DNA of 8,821 bases, from the NCBI GenBank assembly GCA_003526435.1, contig DPWF01000142.1, forward strand, positions 1 through 8,821, read 5' to 3'. A model generated the notes under the pieces. The model saw only the letters and a list, made by a program, of their open reading frames with translations. It was not told the DNA's origin and searched no databases. Within the stretch, counting starts at the first letter, position 1. Every line of letters begins with the position of its first letter. The DNA comes from Chitinophagaceae bacterium (GTDB taxonomy: Bacteria; Bacteroidota; Bacteroidia; Chitinophagales; Chitinophagaceae). This document shows positions 1-6,811 of the stretch, in pieces. The position numbers and the translations under genes are program-made.

Positions 1-75
1 CCGAACATTACAGAAATCGTTCAAACCAGCTTATTCCGCTGGGTTCCATCCGTATCCTACAATTTCAAATTCTAA
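1..75 (+). CDS. C-terminal end of an outer-membrane beta-barrel, probably a TonB-dependent receptor (partial)
   Basis: Frame 1 is open from the window edge to a TAA at 73-75 and gives 24 residues ending ...RWVPSVSYNFKF. Alternating hydrophobic residues and a terminal phenylalanine are the usual last strand of an outer-membrane barrel, the signal read by the BAM machinery. The next gene, 17 nt downstream, is a DUF4249 lipoprotein, a family that in Bacteroidota commonly sits directly behind a TonB-dependent receptor gene; the pair probably forms one operon and one outer-membrane complex. The substrate cannot be told from this fragment. The strand pattern is seen directly; the receptor identity is inferred from it and from the neighbour. 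Another barrel protein is possible. Confidence 0.72.
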   Translation, partial: PNITEIVQTSLFRWVPSVSYNFKF

Positions 76-92
76 TTACTTAATACCCAACC

Positions 93-890
93 ATGAAAAG
101 AATATATTCAGCTTTATATATAGTATTACTAGTGTGTACACTAACAAGTTGCGAAAAAAAGATAGACCTCAACTTAAATACAACGGCTCCCATAATTGTG
201 GTAGATGGCCAGGTTACCAATAGTTCGGCAGTAGGTAGTATTGTAAGGTTATCGTACACCAACAAAGTAAAATCAGACAACAGCATTGTACCATTAGCGG
301 GTGCAACAGTAACCATTCAGGAAGACAACGGAACAGTGTATACTTTGCCCGAAGTATCAAATGGCGTTTACCGGAATACAGGTTTAACAGGCACTACAGG
401 TAAAACCTATCACCTGAAAGTAGTAACCAGCGGTACTACACTTACCGCCAGTTCTAAAATGCCGGTGATGGTGAATTTTGATTCACTGGTGGTAGAAGAT
501 TTTCCGAATTTCGGCAAAACAGTAAAACTGGTTACACCTTTTTACAACGATCCGAAAGGATATGGCAATAACTACAATTTTTTCATGTTTAAAAATGGAA
601 GATTGATAAAAGATGCTTTTGCCTACGATGATTTATTTATTGATGGCAAAAAAATAACTTTCCCATTGGTTTATTCCAGAGAAAGCGATGAGTTTAAAAA
701 GGGCGATATGGTTGAAGTGGTAATGAACTGTATAGACTATGCCAATTATAAATACTGGTTTAGTTTTTCACAATCATCCACGGGTAGTCCGCTCGCTGTT
801 CCAGATAATCCGATCACCAATATTCAGGGCAATGCCATTGGCATTTTCAGCGCACATACTTATCAGAAAAGAAGTGTAATAATCCCTTAA
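93..890 (+). CDS. DUF4249 family outer-membrane lipoprotein
   Basis: A 265-residue protein starting with ATG. Residues 1-20 form a lipoprotein signal: a basic start (MKR), a hydrophobic core and a lipobox ending TLTSC, with Cys20 as the lipidated residue. Next comes the DUF4249 pattern: an IIVVDGQVTN strand at about 34-43, a beta-rich first half resembling a carboxypeptidase-regulatory/Ig-like fold (PLAGATVTIQEDNG near 68-81), and a C-terminal part with a conserved-looking NIQGNAIGIFSA stretch near residues 243-254. Family members are found beside TonB-dependent receptors and are thought to be surface or periplasmic partners, but no biochemical role is established. It follows the receptor tail by 17 nt, so co-transcription is likely, and the operon appears to end at the hairpin 11 nt downstream. 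The length is at the short end for the family but the protein looks complete. Confidence 0.88.
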   Translation: MKRIYSALYIVLLVCTLTSCEKKIDLNLNTTAPIIVVDGQVTNSSAVGSIVRLSYTNKVKSDNSIVPLAGATVTIQEDNGTVYTLPEVSNGVYRNTGLTGTTGKTYHLKVVTSGTTLTASSKMPVMVNFDSLVVEDFPNFGKTVKLVTPFYNDPKGYGNNYNFFMFKNGRLIKDAFAYDDLFIDGKKITFPLVYSRESDEFKKGDMVEVVMNCIDYANYKYWFSFSQSSTGSPLAVPDNPITNIQGNAIGIFSAHTYQKRSVIIP

Positions 891-901
891 AGGGTAGTAA
901 C

Positions 902-965
902 TAATAAACCTGGTGCTGAAATAGGATTACCGAAGTTGTAACCTATTTCAGCACCAGGTTTATTA
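902..965. terminator. Long bidirectional hairpin terminator between convergent genes
   Basis: The arms 902-925 and 942-965 are perfect 24-nt reverse complements (outer ends TAATAAACC and GGTTTATTA). After one unpaired A at 926 the stem continues for four pairs (TTAC 927-930 with GTAA 938-941), leaving a 7-nt loop. It lies 11 nt after the stop of the DUF4249 gene and 20 nt beyond the stop of the minus-strand peptidase gene. The outer arms are A/T rich, so either strand gives a GC-containing stem followed by a U-rich 3' arm, as expected for a shared intrinsic terminator. Use as a terminator is inferred from position and structure. Confidence 0.8.
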
Positions 966-985
966 ATTGATCTATAGCCAGTATC

Positions 986-3316
986 CTACTGCCGTGCACC
1001 CGGTGCAGGTGTGGGTCTTAACTGGTAATCGAGCGGCGGCTCTGCACCTAAGAGGTGTCGTACAAAATAGTCCCATCGGCGACGCATCATATAAGGTCCG
1101 TATTGTCCGTATCCATGTGCACTGTTGGGGAATAGTACGAGATCGAAACTCTTGTTGGCTTTTTCCAATGCCTCTACCACCAATAATGTATTATAAGGAG
1201 GCACGTTATTATCCATCATACCATGCGCCAGCATTAATTTTCCTTTCAGGTTTTTGGCCATGTTCTGGTTGGCCTGCGCTTCATAATCTGCATGTTCTAC
1301 AAGACCATTATAGCGCTCGCCCCAATCGTCTTCATAATTTCTGTTATCATGGTTACCCGATTCGGATATACCTACTTTAAAAAAATCGGGGTAACGGAAC
1401 ATGGCCGCTGCGGTTGCAAAACCACCACCTGAATGTCCCCAGATACCCACACGATTGGTATCGATCGGATATTTCTTTGATAACTGTCGGATGGTAGTCA
1501 TCTGGTCGGGCAATGTGTTTTCTCCCATATTGCCATAATTCATATCATGGAAACTTTTAGAACGATTGGGGTTACTGGTGCCTTCTACCATTACCACAAT
1601 AAATCCTAATTCAGCCAGTGCCTGATGGTCGCCACGCGATGCCGTAAAGCCCCAGTTACCTACACTTCCTCCCTGTGGACCCGGATAGATATAATCGATC
1701 ACCGGATATTTTTTATTGGGTTCTATTCTGGTAGGTGTAAATGCCAAACCATAAATATCGGTTTTGCCATCATGTGCTTTTACGTTAAAGGGTATGGGTG
1801 GTTTCCAGCCTGTAGCTACCAATCTCGATACATCTGCTTTTTCAAGTGTTGTAATCACTTTACCATTCAGGTCGCACAATTGTGTAACAGGTGGTACATC
1901 AGGCTGCGAATAGGTATCAATGATATAATTTCCGGAAGGAGAAAAACTGGCCTGGTGTGTGCCTTGGCCTGGCGTAAGCAGGGTTAGATTCTTACCATCA
2001 AAACCAATTTTGTATAATTCAGAAAAATAGGGATTTGACTGGTGGCCTGTTGACGTAAAATACAATACGCGGTTCTTCTCATCTACTTTTATCAACCTGC
2101 TTACGACCCAATTGCCTTTGGTGATCTGGTTTTTTAGTTTACCGGTTGTAGCATCGTATAAATACAAATGCCCCCAGTCGTCGCGTTCGGAATACCAGAT
2201 AATTTCGTTTGAGTTGGCGAGATAGCGCCAGTTAATAGCGCCCCTTCCTGATTCGTAATAGGTGGCTACTACTTCTTCAAACACTTCACGAACGGCACCT
2301 GTTGCTGCGTCGGCAATACGGAACTTTTCCTGCTTGTGATCGCGTGAGGTTGAAAGGAATGCGAGCTGTGAGGCATCTTCATTCCAATCTACATCAGCCA
2401 ATGATCCAGCACTTGTGATATCATCACCCATAGAAGACCTGTGCGGGTCTGCAGGCACCTGTAGTTTGATCACTTTAGCTGCATCAATATCAATAATCAC
2501 CCTGTGCAGCATGGCCACTTCTTTATCGCCAGGTAAAGGGTATTTCCATGCACGTAAAGTTGGTTTACCCACATTGGTAGTTACCAGGTACATATCACTC
2601 ACATTGCGTTGATCCTGTTTGAAGCTGGCGATCTTTTTTGAATCGGGAGACCAGCGTACAATGGCTCTTTCGCTCGACTTCCATCCTGCATTATCGGTTG
2701 CATAACCAAAATCTTTTACGCCATCTGTGGTAAGCTGTGTTTGTTTATTGGATGCTATATCACGCAGCCATAAGTTCCAGTCTTTGATATACACAGCTTT
2801 TTTGCCGTCGGGTGAAATCACTTCATTAGCAGCAGCGCCTCTTCCCTGTCTATCAGCAGGAAGTGAGGATGTTGCAACCGGTGCTGTATCGTCGGCGGTA
2901 ACGGTTCCGCCCTGCAAATCGTATTTCCATTTTTTTCCGGCTACGGTAAAAGAAATTGATTTACCATCGTCAGAAAAATGAATGGTCTGGAAAGGAAGTT
3001 TAGCTGCTTCATATCTGGTACCACTTGCAGTTGATAATGCATCGGCTAGCTTTTGGTGATCAAAAGCCGCAGCACGGGTTTTCTTTACCGGGTCTACCAA
3101 AATAAAGGTTGCTTGCTGTGCTGTAGCTGAGAGATACCAGAACCGGTCATTGGTAAGCCAGTTGGGGCGTACCGCTCCTCCATCCATAAAAGCTTCTGTG
3201 TTATAACTCATGAATTTTTCTGCACGTTCATAATCTTTGGCAGTAAGCACATTGGTTTGCGCCTGAGTAGCCAGCGTAAAAGCAATGGCTGCTGCAGTGT
3301 ATACATATTTTCTCAT
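986..3316 (-). CDS. Secreted S9 family serine peptidase (DPP-IV/prolyl oligopeptidase type)
   Basis: A 776-residue protein, the full length usual for S9B/DPP-IV-like enzymes. Residues 1-19 look like a cleavable signal peptide (MRKYVYTAAA..., cut near TQA|Q), so it is periplasmic or exported. Residues about 100-480 match the DPP-IV N-terminal beta-propeller, with repeats such as SPDGKKAVYIKD, WSPDSKKIASF and IIWYSERDDWGHLYLYD. The C-terminal alpha/beta-hydrolase domain (about 510-760) holds the catalytic triad: Ser629 in GHSGGG, Asp702 in GMMDNN and His734 in NSAHGYG. The expected reaction is hydrolysis of short peptides, possibly releasing N-terminal dipeptides after Pro or Ala. However, where classical DPP-IV has a YEEE motif this protein has GYATDNAGW (204-212), so dipeptidyl specificity is uncertain. 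It is transcribed alone and convergently with the DUF4249 gene. The ATG at 3314-3316 is chosen because the signal peptide begins there; no strong Shine-Dalgarno sequence precedes it. Confidence 0.93.
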   Translation of the reverse strand: MRKYVYTAAAIAFTLATQAQTNVLTAKDYERAEKFMSYNTEAFMDGGAVRPNWLTNDRFWYLSATAQQATFILVDPVKKTRAAAFDHQKLADALSTASGTRYEAAKLPFQTIHFSDDGKSISFTVAGKKWKYDLQGGTVTADDTAPVATSSLPADRQGRGAAANEVISPDGKKAVYIKDWNLWLRDIASNKQTQLTTDGVKDFGYATDNAGWKSSERAIVRWSPDSKKIASFKQDQRNVSDMYLVTTNVGKPTLRAWKYPLPGDKEVAMLHRVIIDIDAAKVIKLQVPADPHRSSMGDDITSAGSLADVDWNEDASQLAFLSTSRDHKQEKFRIADAATGAVREVFEEVVATYYESGRGAINWRYLANSNEIIWYSERDDWGHLYLYDATTGKLKNQITKGNWVVSRLIKVDEKNRVLYFTSTGHQSNPYFSELYKIGFDGKNLTLLTPGQGTHQASFSPSGNYIIDTYSQPDVPPVTQLCDLNGKVITTLEKADVSRLVATGWKPPIPFNVKAHDGKTDIYGLAFTPTRIEPNKKYPVIDYIYPGPQGGSVGNWGFTASRGDHQALAELGFIVVMVEGTSNPNRSKSFHDMNYGNMGENTLPDQMTTIRQLSKKYPIDTNRVGIWGHSGGGFATAAAMFRYPDFFKVGISESGNHDNRNYEDDWGERYNGLVEHADYEAQANQNMAKNLKGKLMLAHGMMDNNVPPYNTLLVVEALEKANKSFDLVLFPNSAHGYGQYGPYMMRRRWDYFVRHLLGAEPPLDYQLRPTPAPGARQ

Positions 3317-3698
3317 GTTATTTAAATCTGGTTCCTGAATATTGATTGATTAAACCAATATAAGGCAAATAGTTGTAGTATGTTCTGTTTTCGGTGAACA
3401 GCTTGTCTGGTAGTTTGAAGATGGAGGACACAGGCTACCTGCACTTACCCAGTCCTGAGACAGACTTACCCATTCAGGCACATATCGATACCCTTTGACG
3501 TAATCAGCCTCTTTTTTGTCGCAATGCTACCTCCTCTATGGTATATGTAAGCAGTAGGTTTGATTACTGAAAATCGGTTGCAGCTACTTCCCTTTTAACC
3601 GTATTACAGAAAATAACCCGGGAGGGCTGAAAAACAGGATGAGATGATTGAAATATCACAAAACAAAAGCTACATTAGAAACATCAAAACAACCTACT
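3317..3698. other. Intergenic region between divergent peptidase and PhnB-like genes
   Basis: This 382-nt gap must hold the promoters for the minus-strand peptidase and the plus-strand PhnB-like gene. On the plus strand there is one exact match to the Bacteroidota -7 consensus TAnnTTTG (TAGGTTTG, 3555-3562), but no TTTG at the expected spacing upstream. Upstream of the peptidase I see only a poor match (TATATTGG on the minus strand, about 3354-3361). I found no convincing reading frame, tRNA, repeat or strong hairpin. A TTG at 3648 opens a 17-codon extension of the next gene that I reject as its start. Confidence 0.5.
3555..3562 (+). promoter_or_regulatory. Possible -7 promoter element upstream of the PhnB-like gene
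   Basis: TAGGTTTG matches the Bacteroidota primary-sigma -7 consensus TAnnTTTG at every fixed position. It lies 137 nt before the chosen ATG at 3699, implying a 5' leader of about 130 nt. The nearest upstream TTTG (3515-3518) is too far away to be the matching -33 element, so the call rests on a single short motif and could be chance. Confidence 0.25.
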
Positions 3699-4139
3699 AT
3701 GGCATGCATTAATCCTTACATTCATTTTAATGGAAATGCAGAAGAAGCATTTACCTTTTACAAATCAGTCTTCGGTGGCGAATTTGTTACACTCATGCGT
3801 TTTAAAGACATGCATTTTGAAGGCGCCCCCAATGCGGAAAAGGAAGCTGAAAAAATTATGCATGTTGCTTTACCCATCGGCCAACACAATGTGCTCATGG
3901 GAAGCGACACACCCGAACAAATGGGTAAACACAACGAAAGAGAAACCAGAAGCAAAATTTCTATTGGTACCGAAAGCAAAGAAGAAGCTGATAAATTGTT
4001 CAACGGACTCTCTCAGGGCGGAGAAATAGAAATGCCCATAGCAGATAGTCCATGGGGTTCTTATTTTGGTATGCTCAGGGATAAATTTGGTATAGAATGG
4101 ATGGTTGACTTCGATCCAAGGCATAAAGGACAACCATAA
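3699..4139 (+). CDS. PhnB-like VOC (glyoxalase) superfamily protein, cytoplasmic
   Basis: A 146-residue protein with the usual start of this family (MACINPYIHFNGNAEEAF, then FYKSVFGGEF at 20-29). It has the paired beta-alpha-beta-beta-beta modules of the VOC fold, with a second half ending SPWGSYFGMLRDKFGIEWMVDF (117-138), typical of YjdN/PhnB-like proteins (PF06983-type). No signal peptide or membrane segment is seen, so it should be cytoplasmic. Members are metal-binding or metal-free folds with mostly unknown substrates; the PhnB name does not imply phosphonate use, and no phn genes are nearby. The ATG at 3699 is chosen because family homology begins exactly there; a TTG at 3648 would add 17 residues without family resemblance. 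The next gene, 75 nt downstream, encodes a distant relative with a lipoprotein signal, so the two probably form one transcription unit. Confidence 0.88.
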   Translation: MACINPYIHFNGNAEEAFTFYKSVFGGEFVTLMRFKDMHFEGAPNAEKEAEKIMHVALPIGQHNVLMGSDTPEQMGKHNERETRSKISIGTESKEEADKLFNGLSQGGEIEMPIADSPWGSYFGMLRDKFGIEWMVDFDPRHKGQP

Positions 4140-4150
4140 AAACCATTACC

Positions 4151-4165
4151 ACCCATATGGGTTTT
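4151..4165 (+). terminator. Weak hairpin with T-tract between the two VOC genes (uncertain)
   Basis: ACCCATATGGGT (4151-4162) is a perfect 12-nt palindrome that can fold as a 4-bp stem with an ATAT loop, followed by a short T run to 4165. It starts 12 nt after the PhnB-like stop codon. An alternative, larger fold pairs the AAAACC around 4140 with the GGTTTT at 4160-4165. Either is marginal: it may be a weak attenuator, a protein-binding palindrome or chance. Confidence 0.25.
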
Positions 4166-4214
4166 CATGTATTGCAGAGCCCCGGTCTTATCATATGCTT
4201 TAAAACCACAGCAA

Positions 4215-4814
4215 ATGAATAAATTAATTTTTCTTGTCGCCATCGTTTTTTGTTTACTCGGTTCCTGTTCAGATGCTAAACAGCCAGCCGAGGCTGATAA
4301 AACAAATACCCAAACCGTATTACCTAATGAATCGGGTAAAAGCAAAAACCCGATTACCCAAAAAATTTCTCCCTATCTATGGGTGGAGAAAGATGCCAAA
4401 GCGGTGGCAGATTATTACTTATCTATTTTTAAAGATGGTAAGTTGAAAGATTTTCGCAAGTTTAACAGCAACGAAAGTGGAAATGAGGCAGGCATAGAAA
4501 CGGCTGTTATTGAAATAGCTGGAATGGAGTTTACGATATTGGCAGCAGGTCCGCTATTTAAATTTAATGAATCAGTTTCATTTGTTATTAATACAAAAGA
4601 CCAGGCTGAAACAGATTATTATTGGGATGCGCTTACTAAAAATGGCGGTGAGGAAGGTTCCTGTGGATGGTGCAAAGATAAATACGGATTATCGTGGCAG
4701 GTTGTACCCACTGAATACTTTGATTTGATACATAGCGATGATCCTGCAGTAAGGGAAAAAGCCATGAAGAACACTTTAAAGCAGAAAAAACTGATACTGT
4801 CTGAATTGAAATGA
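4215..4814 (+). CDS. Lipoprotein with a PhnB-like VOC domain
   Basis: A 199-residue protein. Residues 1-18 are a clear lipoprotein signal peptide (MNKLIFLVAIVFC, then LLGSC with Cys18 lipidated). A polar, disorder-like linker (19-46) follows, then one PhnB-like/VOC domain from about 47 to 170: KISPYLWVEKDAKAVADYY, IFKDGKL, FNESVSFVI (117-125), YYWDALTKNGGEEGSCGWCKD and KYGLSWQVVP (156-165). The charged helical tail matches the usual end of this family. Family members are generally cytoplasmic; the lipid anchor puts this one at the outer or inner membrane, facing the periplasm or surface. Cys150 and Cys153 form a CGWC pair within the domain. The ATG at 4215 is chosen because the signal peptide starts there; an upstream in-frame ATG at 4167 would add 16 residues that spoil it. 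It lies 75 nt after the first VOC gene, probably in the same operon. The substrate is unknown. Confidence 0.85.
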   Translation: MNKLIFLVAIVFCLLGSCSDAKQPAEADKTNTQTVLPNESGKSKNPITQKISPYLWVEKDAKAVADYYLSIFKDGKLKDFRKFNSNESGNEAGIETAVIEIAGMEFTILAAGPLFKFNESVSFVINTKDQAETDYYWDALTKNGGEEGSCGWCKDKYGLSWQVVPTEYFDLIHSDDPAVREKAMKNTLKQKKLILSELK

Positions 4815-4929
4815 ATAGGGGTTCTTCCTAAAAAGATTCAACGCATCGCCATCATTTCTTTTTTGCTTTCCTGAATAGCAGACATTTACTAAACTAATAT
4901 TCATAATTTTATTGCAACAATTCTATTCA

Positions 4930-5133
4930 ATGACTTTGATTGCAATACTTATTCCATCATTATCTTTTCTGTTAAGAGGAAAGATACTCACGGCAATCAT
5001 CTGCTTAATTTTGCAGATAACGTTAATCGGCTGGATTCCCGCCGCCATCTGGGCAGTAATTTCTCTGCAAAATGAAAGAGCAGATAAACGCACCAATCGA
5101 ATGATTAAAGCAATGCGAAAGAATGAGCGATAA
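4930..5133 (+). CDS. YqaE/Pmp3 family small membrane protein
   Basis: A 67-residue protein with two hydrophobic segments (about 2-15 and 19-46) joined by a short RGK turn, and the hallmark LIGWIPAAIWAV stretch near 32-43, as in the YqaE/Pmp3 family (PF01679-type). The tail (NERADKRTNRMIKAMRKNER) is strongly basic, a form common in Bacteroidota members. Pmp3 proteins in fungi and plants affect membrane potential and salt tolerance; the bacterial role is mostly unknown, so function here is only by family. The ATG at 4930 is preferred; an in-frame TTG at 4912 would add six residues (MQQFYS) and cannot be excluded. It is 115 nt after the VOC lipoprotein gene; I see no convincing promoter or terminator between them. 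Confidence 0.82.
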   Translation: MTLIAILIPSLSFLLRGKILTAIICLILQITLIGWIPAAIWAVISLQNERADKRTNRMIKAMRKNER

Positions 5134-5225
5134 CATCCATCATTTTTTGATTTAATTGTTTACCATTTCTCTGTTTCCTAATCCTTACATATCCGACAAA
5201 TAGGCTTTCAGCTCTCTTATTCCCC

Positions 5226-5243
5226 TCTGCAAACGTTTTCGGA
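5226..5243. promoter_or_regulatory. Candidate LacI-family operator upstream of the sugar cluster
   Basis: TCTGCAAACGTTTTCGGA has a central perfect palindrome AAACGTTT (5231-5238) with a CG centre, and seven of nine symmetric pairs match across 18 nt. This is the shape of operators bound by LacI-family sugar regulators (AAACGNTT-like cores). It lies about 84 nt upstream of the transporter ATG, where a sugar-responsive repressor would act. No LacI gene is in the window, so the assignment rests on symmetry and position alone. Confidence 0.35.
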
Positions 5244-5326
5244 AAAAATATCCATTCTGCTTTACCATAACGCTCACAGAAAGCAATTATATTACAGTAC
5301 ATCGCTTATCCACCTAATTGCTTGCC

Positions 5327-6679
5327 ATGTCATTTGCAAAACCAAAACTGAGTTTCTGGCAGATCATTAACATGAATGTCGGCTTCTTTGGTATACAATA
5401 CAGTTTCGGCTTACAACAAACTGCTGTAAACCCACTCTACAGTTTTTTAGATGCCAAACCTGAAGATCTTCCTTTACTCAACCTCGCTGGCCCCATGACT
5501 GGTTTACTCATTCAGCCGATTATTGGTGCACTCAGCGATAAAACCTGGCACCCCCGCTGGGGCAGGCGTAAACCTTATTTTTTAATTGGTGCTATTTTCT
5601 GCAGCCTCTGTTTATTCGCCTTCCCCTTCAGCCGTGCTTTATGGATGGCAGTTGGTTTATTATGGATTCTCGATGCCGCCAACAATACTGCTATGGAGCC
5701 CTACCGTGCATTCATTGCCGATAAACTGCCCGCCAGTCAGCGTGCCATGGGTTTTTTAACGCAGAGTTTTTTTACCGGACTCGGTATTACACTGGCCAAT
5801 CTTTCCTTATTCTTTTTTCAGAAAATTATTACCGGTGAGTCTACCACTTCTACAGGTGAGCCGGGTATTCCCTACTGGGTATATGGCTCCTTTTTTGTTG
5901 GTGCCATTTGTTCCATTGCTTCCGTTGCCTGGTCGGTGATAAAAACACCGGAAATACCACCCACTGCAGAAGAGCTGGCTGCACTCAAAGCAGAACATAA
6001 AAATTTTCTGACCCCTTTTAAAGAAATATTTACGTCCATCATCCATATGCCAAAAACCTTATGGCAGCTTGGACTCGTGTATCTTTTCCAGTGGTATGCC
6101 ATGTTCTGTTACTGGCAGTTTATTTCGCACAGCATTGCTCAATCTGTATGGCATACTACTGCAGAAGCCAATCAGAAACTCTATGAAGAAGCTGTTGGAT
6201 GGACAGGTCTCGTAAACGGCTTCTACAATATCATCACTTTTCTCTCTGCTTTCGGATTGGTGTGGATGGCGAAAAAAATGGGTGCCAAGCAGGTACATAT
6301 TGTATGCTTGTTGCTTGCCTCTTTATCCCTGTTTCTTCTCCCCCACATCGAAAACAAATATTATCTCTTTGCACCCATGATTGGTTTTGGTGTTGCCTGG
6401 GCCAGCATGATGGGTGTACCCTATATTATGGTAGTGGGTAGTATTCCGAAAGAGAAATATGGTGTGTATATGGGTATCATTAATATGATGATTGTGGTGC
6501 CGATGATTATTCAGACCCTTTCCTTTGGCTATATCTACAAAACCTTTCTCAACAGTAACCCCGCCAATGCCATCAGTTTTGCAGGCGCACTTTTATTGGT
6601 AGCAGCTTTTGCAACAATGAGAATGAGGGTTACGAAAAATGAAGAAGAGGTAGATATGCCGGTTAGTAGCGGGCATTAA
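5327..6679 (+). CDS. MFS sugar transporter, SLC45/sucrose-maltose permease type
   Basis: A 450-residue, 12-segment-like inner-membrane protein from the ATG at 5327. Residues 67-84 carry the expanded MFS motif A (GALSDKTWHPRWGRRKPY), the form seen in SLC45-like and glycoside-cation symporter-like sucrose or maltose carriers. DAANNTAMEPYRAFIADKLP (116-135) in the fourth-segment region is also typical of that group. A charged central loop (about 208-242) separates the two six-helix halves, and SIPKEKYGVYMGIINM (372-387) matches the second-half loop. Expected role: proton-coupled import of sucrose or a related disaccharide. The co-directional neighbours, a PfkB kinase and amylosucrase, favour sucrose; maltose is the main alternative. 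The 193-nt upstream gap contains a candidate LacI-type operator. An in-frame TTG at 5318 would add three residues; ATG is preferred. Confidence 0.9.
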   Translation: MSFAKPKLSFWQIINMNVGFFGIQYSFGLQQTAVNPLYSFLDAKPEDLPLLNLAGPMTGLLIQPIIGALSDKTWHPRWGRRKPYFLIGAIFCSLCLFAFPFSRALWMAVGLLWILDAANNTAMEPYRAFIADKLPASQRAMGFLTQSFFTGLGITLANLSLFFFQKIITGESTTSTGEPGIPYWVYGSFFVGAICSIASVAWSVIKTPEIPPTAEELAALKAEHKNFLTPFKEIFTSIIHMPKTLWQLGLVYLFQWYAMFCYWQFISHSIAQSVWHTTAEANQKLYEEAVGWTGLVNGFYNIITFLSAFGLVWMAKKMGAKQVHIVCLLLASLSLFLLPHIENKYYLFAPMIGFGVAWASMMGVPYIMVVGSIPKEKYGVYMGIINMMIVVPMIIQTLSFGYIYKTFLNSNPANAISFAGALLLVAAFATMRMRVTKNEEEVDMPVSSGH

Positions 6680-6682
6680 TAA

Positions 6683-6714
6683 TTTGAAAATTTGGAGATT
6701 TGGAAATTTGGAAA
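6683..6714 (+). repeat. Tandem octamer array (4 x TTTGGAAA)
   Basis: Four head-to-tail 8-nt units lie just after the transporter stop codon: TTTGAAAA, TTTGGAGA, TTTGGAAA and TTTGGAAA, differing by one or two bases. The following sequence (to about 6730) turns G/T rich (TGGGGTGG...). The unit is not codon-length and lies outside genes. Its role is unknown; simple tandem repeats like this can vary in copy number. Confidence 0.75.
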
Positions 6715-6760
6715 TGGGGTGGCTTGGGGTGTGTGATTGATTGGTAATTTTTCAGACTAA

Positions 6761-6809
6761 CATTATTCACCATTGACCATTCACCTTTCACGAAAACTCA
6801 CTACTCACT
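6761..6809 (+). repeat. Degenerate heptamer array just upstream of the kinase start
   Basis: Seven units of exactly 7 nt run in phase: CATTATT, CACCATT, GACCATT, CACCTTT, CACGAAA, then two copies of ACTCACT, ending two nt before the kinase ATG at 6812. The unit drifts along the array, but the period holds for 49 nt. The array occupies the ribosome-binding region, and no purine-rich Shine-Dalgarno sequence is present. The in-frame TTG at 6773 lies inside the array, so a start there would translate the repeat; this argues for the ATG. Confidence 0.65.
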
Positions 6810-6811
6810 AT

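Noticed and set aside
967..2981. Plus-strand frames opposite the S9 peptidase
   Set aside because: They are antisense shadows of a well-supported 776-codon gene and show no family features.
3648..3698. TTG start extending the PhnB-like protein by 17 residues
   Set aside because: Family resemblance begins exactly at the internal ATG (3699), and the extension looks like translated leader.
4167..4214. Upstream ATG for the VOC lipoprotein
   Set aside because: It would place 16 mixed residues before a textbook lipoprotein signal peptide that starts at ATG 4215.
3699..4814. Phosphonate-use locus suggested by the PhnB-like name
   Set aside because: No other phn genes are present, and the PhnB label describes only the VOC fold family.
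5105..5302. Minus-strand 65-codon frame in the gap before the transporter
   Set aside because: It overlaps the end of the YqaE-type gene, resembles no family I know, and has the look of a chance frame.
6773..6811. TTG start for the kinase
   Set aside because: The added residues are encoded by the heptamer repeat, and the kinase fold starts at ATG 6812.
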